Shown in pieces: positions 40,802 to 49,107 of a stretch of 64,000 nt of DNA. The translations under genes were made by a program, and so were the position numbers. Each line of letters opens with the position of its first letter. Position 1 is the first letter of the stretch. The notes beneath the pieces were generated by a model. That model searched no databases and was not told the origin of the DNA. It saw only the letters and a program-made list of their open reading frames with translations. The stretch comes from Xenorhabdus stockiae (lineage in GTDB: Bacteria; Pseudomonadota; Gammaproteobacteria; Enterobacterales; Enterobacteriaceae): assembly GCF_002632825.1 (NCBI RefSeq), contig NZ_NJAJ01000015.1, positions 3,055 through 67,054 on the forward strand, read 5' to 3'.

Positions 40802-41453
40802 AGTTAAGACTCATTTTTTTGAACAGAACAATCTTGGGATCCATGTCCCAATAAAGGTTAATAAATTTGTCTGCTCATATTTTGGATGTAATGATTTCTA
40901 ATAGATTTATTTCGTTACCCGATATAAATCATTTGTACTAATAATTAATCCCTGAGGCTTTGTTGAAGAATGATGTTGGAAGGTTCTGACCGTTTTTAAA
41001 GTTATTTTTAAACTATCTTAATTGGGTTTTTGACTGGGTAAACGTACTTTATCCAGTTTTATAGTTTGTTGTCAGTCCTAATTTGCCGCGCATTATTCCA
41101 AATAGAAATATAATAATCAATCTGTTTTTCTAATGTTTAACTCTGAATCATACAGAATCTTGTATCAATATTTGATATACCTATTTCATTATTTATTCCT
41201 GCCCGGAAGAAATAGCATTTTTAAATAATAGGAGGAGTTTTAGTATTAATTGAAAGGTCTATTTATAATTGAATATATTAATCGCAGAAGTTTATTATTT
41301 ATATTTTCTGTATGAACTAATATCCTCGAAATATATTGTGTATACAACTGTCAGTATCACAAAAACCATACTAGACTCAGATCCAGCATTTTGTTGGTTA
41401 TTTCACGGATGATTAAACCGTCGTCACGTTTGGCTCAGTGGAGACAAAGTGTC
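40802..41453. other. AT-rich spacer between the LuxCE-like operon and the MFS gene
   Basis: About 590-650 bases, strongly AT-rich, between divergent units, so it should hold both promoters. An inverted repeat tgggat-ccatg-tccca lies at 40835-40850 and is a possible operator or leader hairpin. A segment near 40958 (ggctttgttgaa) resembles an insertion-sequence end but stands alone. No gene is seen. Confidence 0.55.
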
Positions 41454-42638
41454 ATGCATAACCAGTCTCAGGCAGCGAGTGGCGGTATCATTACGTTGCT
41501 GGTCGTGATTGCGCTGTTCGTTCTGACTCAGCTTTATATGGTGATCCCTCTACTGGCTCAAGTTGGTCAGGATTTTAGCCCGACCAGCCCGCGGCATGTC
41601 ACATTTGCACTTGCTACAAGTTTCAGTCTGGCCTATGCCTGTGGATTCTTGATCTGGGGGCCGGTATCCGATCAGTATGGCCGTCGTCCGGTGATGCTGA
41701 CGGGGTTAGTTATATTGTCAATTGCGACCTTTGCATGTGCTTTCGCGCCATCATTATCATGGCTGACTGGGCTGCGGGCGATACAAGGGCTGGCGGCATC
41801 CAGTTTTGCACCGACAGCACTCGCCTATCTCGGTGAAGCGATTCCGGTTCGCCGACGTGCGATAGCAACCGGAGCAATGTCGACTTCATTTCTTGTTGCC
41901 GGTATTTTCGGGCAGGTACTGGCTGCTTGGGTGGTACTGAGATGGGAGTGGTATTGGGTATTTCTGATAACAGGAACTTGTCTGCTGGTGGCAATTCCAT
42001 TCGTTGCAGCTATGGTCAGAGAACCAGAACGTGCTGCTGTTAATGGGCATCTGGGATATCGCTTTATCGAGTTGGGAGCGGTTACCATGCGTCCGGCTGT
42101 TTTATTACTGTCTTGTGCCCACATCACGTTGCTACTGTCATTTGTTGCTATCTATACCGCTTTGGGGCCACATCTTGTAGTTCTGGGACTGGAACCCGAA
42201 AAAATTATTCTGCTGCGTATGGTTGGATTACCCGGAATGTTTGCAGCACTGTTAGCCGGGCCGATTGCCGCCCGGATTGGGATGCAGGGCGTTGCTATTA
42301 CGGGTTATATGTTTGCGTCTTTTGGCTTATTTTTGGTGGCAGTCTTACCACAATCCCTGACGGGCGTTTCCATTGGGAGCCTGATCTTTGTTGCAGGTGT
42401 GGCACTCGCCATTCCGGCGATGATTACGCAATTTGGTACGATGTCCGTTCCCAATCGGGCTGGGGGTATGGCTCTTAATGGATTTATCCTGTTTATCGGT
42501 GCCAGCACCGGGCCGCTCATTGTGGCTGATGTATCCAGTTTCACCGGATTACTGATAGGTCTTGCTGTGGTAATGCTTCTGGCCGCCACCTGCGTTGCAG
42601 GCAGTGCTTCACTGACTGCAAATGGGAGACGACGATAA
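41454..42638 (+). CDS. MFS transporter, YnfM-like
   Basis: Twelve-helix major facilitator exporter; 394 residues from the ATG at 41454, which has GGAG 10 bases upstream. The frame is open back to a TTG at 41391 and an ATG at 41409, neither with a good ribosome site. The loop 2-3 signature GPVSDQYGRRPVM is near residue 68 in the chosen frame. The order of helices and sequence recall YnfM/arabinose-efflux-type permeases. It lies between two predicted biosynthetic operons, converging on the IaaM-like gene, and could export either product. Confidence 0.85.
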   Translation: MHNQSQAASGGIITLLVVIALFVLTQLYMVIPLLAQVGQDFSPTSPRHVTFALATSFSLAYACGFLIWGPVSDQYGRRPVMLTGLVILSIATFACAFAPSLSWLTGLRAIQGLAASSFAPTALAYLGEAIPVRRRAIATGAMSTSFLVAGIFGQVLAAWVVLRWEWYWVFLITGTCLLVAIPFVAAMVREPERAAVNGHLGYRFIELGAVTMRPAVLLLSCAHITLLLSFVAIYTALGPHLVVLGLEPEKIILLRMVGLPGMFAALLAGPIAARIGMQGVAITGYMFASFGLFLVAVLPQSLTGVSIGSLIFVAGVALAIPAMITQFGTMSVPNRAGGMALNGFILFIGASTGPLIVADVSSFTGLLIGLAVVMLLAATCVAGSASLTANGRRR

Positions 42639-42771
42639 ACGCTGCCGTTTATCTTTGAGTTAGTCTCTATTATTTATTCAGCCTGTTTGAAGAGCATTCA
42701 GATTGCAAAAATTAATGGCCTCCTCCTTGGCCAGAAGTATATGAGAATTTATATGTATGATGGGATTGTGC

Positions 42772-44472
42772 TCAGTAATGATAATGGTGAGCCATAGAAG
42801 TCAACGGGTTGTTGGCTTGCAGGGTACCTCCCAGACTATATAAAGCTGCGCAGGCGGCATTAATTCCTGTCTGAATAGCTCCTTCTGCCCAGCCTCCGGT
42901 AAAGGAGCAGCTACAACCGGCTAAGTAGATACCTGTATCGGTTTCGCGGGAACAGGCACTCTGAAACTGGAAAAAGAGGGATTCAGAATAGCGATCGTCA
43001 CCAGGATAATTGAGTTTGAATGCTCCCATAGCGGTAGCATCTGTTAACCAGTCATATTCAAGTATGTAGCGAGGGTCGTTGTTCATTGGGACTAGGTGGC
43101 GGGCGAAGGCCGGAGCAGTCAGTGACAACTCTTCAACCAGCCGATCCAGACGAGCACGTTTATCCTTCAACGTAACTAGCTTGTGAGAGTCATCCTCCCA
43201 GGTATAACTGATGAGTACCACGCCGTGCCCGTTGGGATCTTCAGGCTGGTAATCGAGACAGTAGACGCCTTTTGCCAGAGTATCCGTCAAAATGGTGTGT
43301 GGTAATTTCTCTTTAAGCCAGAACTTTTCTCGTGTGAGTAGAAACAGTTTTGATGAACCAATCAGGTGAGTTTCATTAATCGCACGTGCGACACCTGTTA
43401 CCAGCCACTGTGGGTGTTTAGACAGCTTAAGAGATACCTGCATGGCACGTGTGGAAATGGTGACGATGACCCGATCAAAAGTACTGGATTCTCCCTTTTC
43501 TGTTACTACCAAAAAGCGACCGTTTTTTTGTTGATTGATTTGTGTGACTTTTTGATACCGGATGCGTTCTGCCAGTGGACGGCCTCCGATTATTTCTTCC
43601 CCTATGTGTTCAGTCAGCGAAGATATACCTTCAGGAACTAAACGTTGATCCTCCTCCAATCCGTTCACCACGAGTCGTAGGATTTCAATAAATGAAGCGC
43701 GGAATACAGGTAGAAAGCCTCCGGAGCCTATACCGAGCGACCCGAACAGCTCAAAGTCAATTGGCTTCACCCAAGATTGTCCCCCAGGAGGATTTTTTCC
43801 GGTGAAAATGCGCACGAGTGCAGAGTAGAAACAGCTGTCACCAAAGACGTCTAGATAGTGCTGCCAGGCTGCTTTCGCATCTGTTAGACGTCCTTCACGT
43901 AAAGCTTGAGTTATTGCTGTCGGTGCCACTAGACGTTGCTCACCTTCCAGTTCAATGCCCTCATGCAGAAATGCTTTCCAGCCGCGTTCGACACGCTGAA
44001 ATAGGATTGGCGGGGACTCGCCAGCTTTCCAGCTTAACGCATTTCCCTGATAGTGGATCTCGGTATCCACAATACCGGGATCGGGAAACACTGAGGTGGT
44101 ATTAATACCGAATAGATTCAGGTAGTGAAACAGTCCTACACAAGTTGGAGGAAAGCGCATAGCTCCCATTTCTGCGATGTACTGTGGTATATCTGGATTA
44201 AAACGTGTGCTCAATAAACGCCCGCCATAACGTCCCGGCTCAGCTTCAAACAAGGTGATGTTGCGTACGCCAGCACGTAACAACTCCCTGGCTGCAACCA
44301 AACCGCTTAGCCCAGCGCCAACGATGGCAATATGTTGATGTTGCTGACTGTCAGGTAAATGCCCAATAGCTTGCTGCGATTCAACTTGTTCCAAAAAGGC
44401 TCCATAGTCAAATAGCGTGTCGATAAACGGAAATGAGGGGGTTTGGGCAGATGAGATATCATTTGTTGTCAT
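42772..44472 (-). CDS. iaaM: Tryptophan 2-monooxygenase (IaaM-like flavin amine oxidase)
   Basis: A 566-residue FAD enzyme resembling Pseudomonas savastanoi IaaM along its whole length, including ILYDYG-type start, IAEMGAMRFPP near residue 98, GSLGIGSGGFLPVF near 245 and the C-terminal YLAGCSCSFTGGW. The FAD fingerprint VGAGLSG is at 51-57. IaaM oxidatively decarboxylates L-tryptophan to indole-3-acetamide. Phe or another aromatic amino acid remains possible. No IaaH amidase gene is nearby, so the amide may be passed to the Rieske oxygenase encoded just upstream (9 bases from its beta subunit) and not hydrolysed to auxin. Confidence 0.88.
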   Translation of the reverse strand: MTTNDISSAQTPSFPFIDTLFDYGAFLEQVESQQAIGHLPDSQQHQHIAIVGAGLSGLVAARELLRAGVRNITLFEAEPGRYGGRLLSTRFNPDIPQYIAEMGAMRFPPTCVGLFHYLNLFGINTTSVFPDPGIVDTEIHYQGNALSWKAGESPPILFQRVERGWKAFLHEGIELEGEQRLVAPTAITQALREGRLTDAKAAWQHYLDVFGDSCFYSALVRIFTGKNPPGGQSWVKPIDFELFGSLGIGSGGFLPVFRASFIEILRLVVNGLEEDQRLVPEGISSLTEHIGEEIIGGRPLAERIRYQKVTQINQQKNGRFLVVTEKGESSTFDRVIVTISTRAMQVSLKLSKHPQWLVTGVARAINETHLIGSSKLFLLTREKFWLKEKLPHTILTDTLAKGVYCLDYQPEDPNGHGVVLISYTWEDDSHKLVTLKDKRARLDRLVEELSLTAPAFARHLVPMNNDPRYILEYDWLTDATAMGAFKLNYPGDDRYSESLFFQFQSACSRETDTGIYLAGCSCSFTGGWAEGAIQTGINAACAALYSLGGTLQANNPLTSMAHHYHY

Positions 44473-44481
44473 GATTGAGTC

Positions 44482-44964
44482 TCAGATAATCAACTGCAAA
44501 CTGTCGAAAGGCCGAGCGAGATTAAGTAAGACGGTTTTGCGTCCTCTGATCAGCCATTGTCCTTCACGCCAATGAAACTGGTGTTCGAGACGTGCGGCGT
44601 AATGCCACTCTCTGTCACCACGACTTTCGCTGTAGAGTAATTGACTAACGCCACTGGCACTCTGTTCTCCTTCAGTCCAGCTGATAATGGGGCGCTGGAG
44701 CAGATGCTGTGAGCGGCTGCGTGGCTGCTGCGAAAAATTACGCGCATTACGAAGTCGATTGATACGCAGTTGTGTGACAAAGCGATCCTCATACAGTAAA
44801 GAAGACTCTGTCAGCGGGCTAAGTTGATCGTGTCGTGATGGAATCCACCACGTATATTCCTCCGCCAGCAAAGTGAACCAGTCGTCAAATTTCTGTTCAT
44901 CAAGTAGCCAGACTTCGTGATAAATCAAATCAGTCAGGGTCTGTATGACATTGTTATTCTCCAT
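44482..44964 (-). CDS. Aromatic-ring-hydroxylating dioxygenase, beta subunit
   Basis: A 160-residue NTF2-fold small subunit of a Rieske oxygenase. The segments EVWLLDEQKFDDWFTLLAEE and YTWWIP near residues 17-41 and the C-terminal GRKTVLLN are typical. In the family it supports the alpha3beta3 hexamer and carries no cofactor. It overlaps the alpha-subunit gene by 11 bases and is followed after 9 bases by the IaaM-like gene, so all four are co-expressed. Confidence 0.92.
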   Translation of the reverse strand: MENNNVIQTLTDLIYHEVWLLDEQKFDDWFTLLAEEYTWWIPSRHDQLSPLTESSLLYEDRFVTQLRINRLRNARNFSQQPRSRSQHLLQRPIISWTEGEQSASGVSQLLYSESRGDREWHYAARLEHQFHWREGQWLIRGRKTVLLNLARPFDSLQLII

Positions 44965-46261
44965 TGCCTCCCTCCATCATGCGTTGCCACATGGAATAAA
45001 AGTTTCTCATTGCGCCTTCACTGGTTCCTGACATTTGAGTGGTTCGATCCCAGCATTCCGCAGGATCATAGAGGCGAGCGATATTGACCCACTCGTTAGC
45101 CTGACTTTTTAGTCCTTCGGTAGCGCGTTCATACATTTCCACATCGTCATGCGCCACTATTGAACAGGGGGAGTTGATTAAGTTGTTGTACTGTACAGTA
45201 CGCTCTAGCATCTTTTGTGGTGTCCCTACCAGCTCCAGAATCCAGGATTCAACAACAGTCTCGCTGGCGGAAACCGGACGGATAATGCGTAACGTCTGGA
45301 TAGGCCCTTTTACAACCAGATTAGGGAAGTACACGGTATTGTGTCGTGTATCGCTCAAGATTTGCTGTGCTCGTTCCTCACCATAACTCTCCACCATACT
45401 TTCCCAGTAATCGGGGATTTCTGAATAGTCTTTATGGATAGAGTTACTGACACCGGTGTGCCCATGACCATTAGCCCAGATGCGGATCCCCATTTCAGAA
45501 AAAAAAGCGTGGGGAGACATTAAAGGAGACAAAAGTTCCACCGCTGTGGGTTGAGCACCTTGCTGATCAGCCTGAGCCCAGAGATTAACCGCTTCTCCTG
45601 CTGAAGATTCATGCGCCACCATGGGGTGACAAGTGTCAGTTTGGTTATCCATCACCATTTTCCAGTTACAATGATGACGATGACGCAGTGGTACACCAAC
45701 GACTCGCAATGCTCCTTTAGGAGAACGATCGATCATATTGTCCAGCGTTGAGAGAGCATCGCCGAAGAAAATATCAAATGGCAGACCTTGAGCACTCAGT
45801 CGTACAAAGATGAAATCGCGATAACACACTACATTGTCGACAGCTTTCATACCGATGCTGGCTTCGCACTCGGACAGTACACTGGGATCATATTCGGTTT
45901 TTACCGGAATGCTGAGTAATTCTCCTGAAGGTTTGAATGTCCAGGCATGATAGGGACAGCGCAGAAAACGCCCACTGTTACCATTGGTTTCGGGTAAGAT
46001 CTTTACGCCCTTATGTGGGCAGCGATTATAAAGTACTTTTATTTCATTATCTTTCTGGCGAATCGCGACTAATGGCTGTGATGCTAATTCAGTTGTGAAA
46101 TAGTCACCGATTGCGGGGATCTGGCTGCCGTGGCACAGATAGAGCCAGCTCTGCATAAAGACGCTCTTTTGCTCAGTGATGAATATAGCCTCATCGAGAT
46201 ATGCAGATTTGTGAATTTCTGTTCCGCGAAATATAAGATTTTTATTCATAAAACGATTCAC
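44954..46261 (-). CDS. Aromatic-ring-hydroxylating dioxygenase, alpha subunit
   Basis: Catalytic subunit, 435 residues. The Rieske [2Fe-2S] ligands are CPHKG near residue 81 and CPYHAW near 101. The mononuclear iron motif NQTDTCHPMVAH is near 206, and a distal Asp lies in VAHDDVEMYE near 370. Such enzymes add one or both atoms of O2 to an aromatic ring using NADH-derived electrons. The start overlaps the reductase stop by ATGA, showing coupling. Alternative Met at residue 5. Substrate not known; from context an indole such as indole-3-acetamide is the leading guess. Confidence 0.92.
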   Translation of the reverse strand: MNRFMNKNLIFRGTEIHKSAYLDEAIFITEQKSVFMQSWLYLCHGSQIPAIGDYFTTELASQPLVAIRQKDNEIKVLYNRCPHKGVKILPETNGNSGRFLRCPYHAWTFKPSGELLSIPVKTEYDPSVLSECEASIGMKAVDNVVCYRDFIFVRLSAQGLPFDIFFGDALSTLDNMIDRSPKGALRVVGVPLRHRHHCNWKMVMDNQTDTCHPMVAHESSAGEAVNLWAQADQQGAQPTAVELLSPLMSPHAFFSEMGIRIWANGHGHTGVSNSIHKDYSEIPDYWESMVESYGEERAQQILSDTRHNTVYFPNLVVKGPIQTLRIIRPVSASETVVESWILELVGTPQKMLERTVQYNNLINSPCSIVAHDDVEMYERATEGLKSQANEWVNIARLYDPAECWDRTTQMSGTSEGAMRNFYSMWQRMMEGGNGE

Positions 46262-47202
46262 AATGCTAATTTAAGGAAGCTTCCCTTTGCTCGGGAAACA
46301 CAGGGGTAAATGGTTCGGGAGGTAGCCGCTTCTTGCGGTGTCATAATGAAATCGTGGTGCTCGACATCACCTTCGATCACTTTCAGTGCACATAGACCGC
46401 ACTCCCCGCGCCGGCAATCATATAGTGGCTCTAACCCTGCCGCTTCCAGGGCATCCAGTAGTGACTGGCCAGCTGCGACCTGTAGCCTGATACCTGATTC
46501 TGTTGCTTCTACTTCGTAACCCGTCTTGGCAATATCAGCTTCAATTGAGGGGGTGGTGAAAAGCTCAAAGGCAATGTGTTGCCGTGGAAAATGGTGGTTA
46601 TCACAGAAGTCCAATACGGCATTGAGCAGGCGTACAGGGCCACACACATGCAGCCGATCGCGGGATTGTAATGCACCCAATAATTCGGAAAGGCAGACCT
46701 TTTGCTCTGCTGTACTGTGTAGATAAAAATATGAAGCGGCGAGCGTTGCCAATTCAGTTGCATAGACAGCCTGTGCTTGTGAGGAGATAAGGTAGTGACA
46801 TTCCGGGTGTTTTCCCATTGCAATGAGGCGCGCTATGATGCCGGTGATGGGAGTTATGCCAATGCCTCCTGCAATCACTATATCTCGTCCTCCCTCAGGG
46901 GCGGAGAGCTGTGGGAAGTGGTTAAATGGCCCTTCAAGCCTGACACTGTCACCTACCTTCAGGCTCTGTAAATATTGGCTACTGGCAGACGCTGTATTGA
47001 GTTGGATGGCAAATGTCAGTGTGGCTGTTGGTATAGTCAACATCACGCAAGAATAACTACGTGTACCAATATTGTCGGGCATCAACCAGCGGAAGTGACT
47101 ACCGGGTGTTAACGCCGCGAGTTCCCATTCTGGCGCCTCTAAAGTAAACTCCCGGATCGTGTCACTGAGAGTACGAATATTGCAGATCGGATACTGCTGC
47201 AT
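46258..47202 (-). CDS. Oxygenase reductase (FNR domain plus plant-type ferredoxin)
   Basis: A 314-residue electron-transfer protein of the phthalate-dioxygenase-reductase/VanB type. The flavin-binding RSYSCVML lies near residue 48, NAD-binding GGIGITPI near 111, and the C-terminal [2Fe-2S] ligands are in CRRGECGLCALKV near 262 and YPCVS near 302. It passes electrons from NAD(P)H to the Rieske subunit encoded next. The ATG at 47202 follows GGGG by 6 bases; a GTG at 47214 is an alternative. The reading frame continues upstream without a stop into a decayed SnoaL-like remnant (47215-47337). Confidence 0.92.
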   Translation of the reverse strand: MQQYPICNIRTLSDTIREFTLEAPEWELAALTPGSHFRWLMPDNIGTRSYSCVMLTIPTATLTFAIQLNTASASSQYLQSLKVGDSVRLEGPFNHFPQLSAPEGGRDIVIAGGIGITPITGIIARLIAMGKHPECHYLISSQAQAVYATELATLAASYFYLHSTAEQKVCLSELLGALQSRDRLHVCGPVRLLNAVLDFCDNHHFPRQHIAFELFTTPSIEADIAKTGYEVEATESGIRLQVAAGQSLLDALEAAGLEPLYDCRRGECGLCALKVIEGDVEHHDFIMTPQEAATSRTIYPCVSRAKGSFLKLAL

Positions 47203-47214
47203 TTTCTGCCCCAC

Positions 47215-47337
47215 AATAGCTGTTTCATGCAGGTTGTGTCGGCGGGCTGCCCTGCATGGATATCAATCAATTCGCATAGACTCCGTTTGTGAGTCGGTAT
47301 TACGCCGTTCAGCCGGATTACACGAGTAGTCATAGCG
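47215..47337 (-). pseudogene. Remnant of a SnoaL-like gene 3' end
   Basis: The DNA here resembles the 3' end of the intact SnoaL-like gene at 48706-49107. Reading the minus strand, IDIHAGQP and, after a one-base deletion, LHETAI are recovered, and the aacagctattg stretch is identical. Upstream of IDIHAGQP only TGTCGCTATG-type similarity to the CRYRE codons remains, with further length changes. It has no intact frame of its own. It lies between the methyltransferase and reductase genes and suggests that a SnoaL-like gene once directly preceded the reductase. Confidence 0.7.
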
Positions 47338-47362
47338 ACATGGCTGTTAATTCAGAATAAAT

Positions 47363-48331
47363 TTATTTTTTCATTTCAATAATGTACTGGTTTCCATTTA
47401 CGGTAGAGAAATTCAGATTGTAGATATTTGTAATAGAGAATCCGGCTTGTTTTGCCACAAATTCAAATTCAGACTGATTCCGTTTCCGGCCTAACAGAAG
47501 GGTATCGATATATAAATCAAATGATGCGGTTTCATCTGGTTCTTTGATCATATCGATAACATATAAGACAGAATCTTCCCGCATAGATTTATGACAGTTT
47601 TTGAGAAGATGGATGACCTGATTATCTGGCCAGTCATGTAAAACACCTTTCATACAATAAACGTCATATCCTGATGGAATAGCAGAAAAGAAATTGCCAT
47701 TAATTAAAGTTACACCTTCTGATTCTTGCTCGGTAAAATCATATTGATCCATGACATGACACTGAATATGGGGATAATGCCTTTTTATATTTTTTGCAAA
47801 AGAACCTACTCCACCTCCAATATCAATAAATGAAGAGATGTTATTTAACGGCAGGCGGTTAATAACATATTCATTCATCATATTGGTCATTTTCGCCATT
47901 AAATTATCAAAAGTTGTTTTTATATTTTTATTTTCCCCATTATTGAGATAATCAAAGAATGATTCATTATGGGTAAGTTCAAAAGCAGATTTAGTATTAT
48001 TTTTTCTTAATGATGAGCTGTATTGTGCCCAGGCGCTCCAGAAAGCGGGGTCTAATTCGAACTTTATATATAACGTTTCAAAGCTGTCTGGCTTACTGAG
48101 TGATGCCCATTGTTCTGTGAGATAAAATTTATCTTCTTTTTTTATTAACACATTGAGTGTTTGCATATAGTCCAATAACCGATGGAATCTATCTTGATAA
48201 ACATTGCATAGCTGAGCAAGTTGTTCCACTGTTTTGCCATCTTGAGTGCTTAAATGTAATGGCGCTTCACTGTCTACAAAAGAAAATAGAGCATTTGATT
48301 TACGATAAGCAGTAACCATTTCTAATGACAT
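47363..48331 (-). CDS. SAM-dependent O-methyltransferase (COMT/HIOMT-like)
   Basis: A 322-residue class I methyltransferase of the plant-COMT/hydroxyindole-O-methyltransferase type. An N-terminal winged-helix dimerisation domain (about residues 1-110) precedes the SAM motif IDIGGGVGSF near 167, and the catalytic base His lies in GVLHDWPDNQ near 235. The ATG at 48331 has AAGGAG 7 bases upstream; the ATG at 48337 is too close. It is visibly more AT-rich than the oxygenase genes, which fits separate acquisition. It would methylate a hydroxyl made by the Rieske oxygenase; that link is inference. Confidence 0.88.
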   Translation of the reverse strand: MSLEMVTAYRKSNALFSFVDSEAPLHLSTQDGKTVEQLAQLCNVYQDRFHRLLDYMQTLNVLIKKEDKFYLTEQWASLSKPDSFETLYIKFELDPAFWSAWAQYSSSLRKNNTKSAFELTHNESFFDYLNNGENKNIKTTFDNLMAKMTNMMNEYVINRLPLNNISSFIDIGGGVGSFAKNIKRHYPHIQCHVMDQYDFTEQESEGVTLINGNFFSAIPSGYDVYCMKGVLHDWPDNQVIHLLKNCHKSMREDSVLYVIDMIKEPDETASFDLYIDTLLLGRKRNQSEFEFVAKQAGFSITNIYNLNFSTVNGNQYIIEMKK

Positions 48332-48337
48332 TATCAT

Positions 48338-48705
48338 TCTCCTTTCTTAATTTTTAATTATATTGATTTATCTGTTTTTTAAATGCTGTTCTTTAAAGTT
48401 ATTTTATCCAATCAATTATATTTTCATTATCTTATAATGAATGGCAATATTCTTTTCGTGTTAAAATGAATGATATTATTCATCACTAACATCGTTAATA
48501 CACCTAATTCAAATGACTTTCAATATATTGAATATTTCATTTTCCTCTGTCTTTAATATTTTATAAGGATATATTTTCATTAAATAATGATAAAAGATCA
48601 AAGTAGAATATATACTCTCCAGGCTTTAAGTTGCAGACAATAAAGCTGCAACTTGAAAGGCAATAAGTATGTCTTACTGATGTTGATTGAATAATACTTC
48701 TTTTT
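48338..48705. other. AT-rich spacer between SnoaL-like and methyltransferase genes
   Basis: About 370 very AT-rich bases inside an otherwise tight operon, with no gene seen. It contains a palindrome-like stretch near 48463-48487 (aatgaatgat ... attcat) and the 9-bp-stem hairpin at 48628-48654. The methyltransferase may have its own promoter here. Confidence 0.6.
48622..48668. repeat. Hairpin repeat (aagttgcag ... ctgcaactt)
   Basis: A perfect 9-bp stem at 48628-48636 and 48646-48654 with a 9-base loop, followed by gaaaggcaataagta. The right edge matches the element at 30185-30242 (cttgaaag). It lies 38-84 bases after the SnoaL-like stop on the transcribed strand and could also work as a weak transcription stop. 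Confidence 0.6.
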
Positions 48706-49107
48706 TTATTCCTCAATAGCTGTTTCGTGCAGATAGCGCCAGTAGGGTTGCCCCGCATGAATATCTATAATGACTGTGGACCAGCGAACCAGTGTAGTTC
48801 CTGCATTATGTTGAGTTTCGCGATAGCGGCATATCACGCCTTCTGTGGTTTCCGCTAATGTTTCACAGGCATCTATAACAATGCGTAGCTGAGGCCGGGT
48901 GCCTATATTGTGACGAAACAGGTTTTCTACTTCAGCCAGACCGATGCTTTGGCCTTTCATTGTTACCATCCTGAAATCAGCGGGAAAACTGCCCAGTAGT
49001 TTCTTCAGCGCAGATGGATGACCTTCCCGGCCAGTAAATACCTCTTCTATCCATTGAGGAAGCTCGATTAGGCTGTGGTGAGCAATTAATTCTTTTTCTG
49101 ATTGCAT
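48706..49107 (-). CDS. SnoaL/NTF2-like small protein
   Basis: A 133-residue protein with the NTF2/SnoaL fold pattern: an N-terminal helix pair (LPQWIEEVFTGREGHPSALKKLL), then strands ending in IIDIHAGQPYWRYLHET. The family includes polyketide cyclases, hydratases and non-enzymatic subunits. Its gene overlaps the end of the exporter gene by 22 bases and leads the oxygenase operon, so a role in shaping or carrying the oxidised intermediate is plausible but not shown. A decayed partial copy lies at 47215-47337. Confidence 0.75.
   Translation of the reverse strand: MQSEKELIAHHSLIELPQWIEEVFTGREGHPSALKKLLGSFPADFRMVTMKGQSIGLAEVENLFRHNIGTRPQLRIVIDACETLAETTEGVICRYRETQHNAGTTLVRWSTVIIDIHAGQPYWRYLHETAIEE

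Noticed and set aside
40950-40975. Insertion-sequence end (ggctttgttgaa-like)
   Set aside because: A dozen bases without a matching inverted copy, target duplication or transposase remnant nearby; chance similarity is likely.
47139-47333. Intact 64-codon gene on the minus strand
   Set aside because: It is a frameshifted read of the SnoaL-like remnant running into the reductase gene, so it is listed as a pseudogene fragment.
48561-48758. 65-codon minus-strand gene at the end of the SnoaL-like gene
   Set aside because: It is an out-of-frame shadow of the SnoaL-like gene 3' end plus AT-rich spacer, with no good start.
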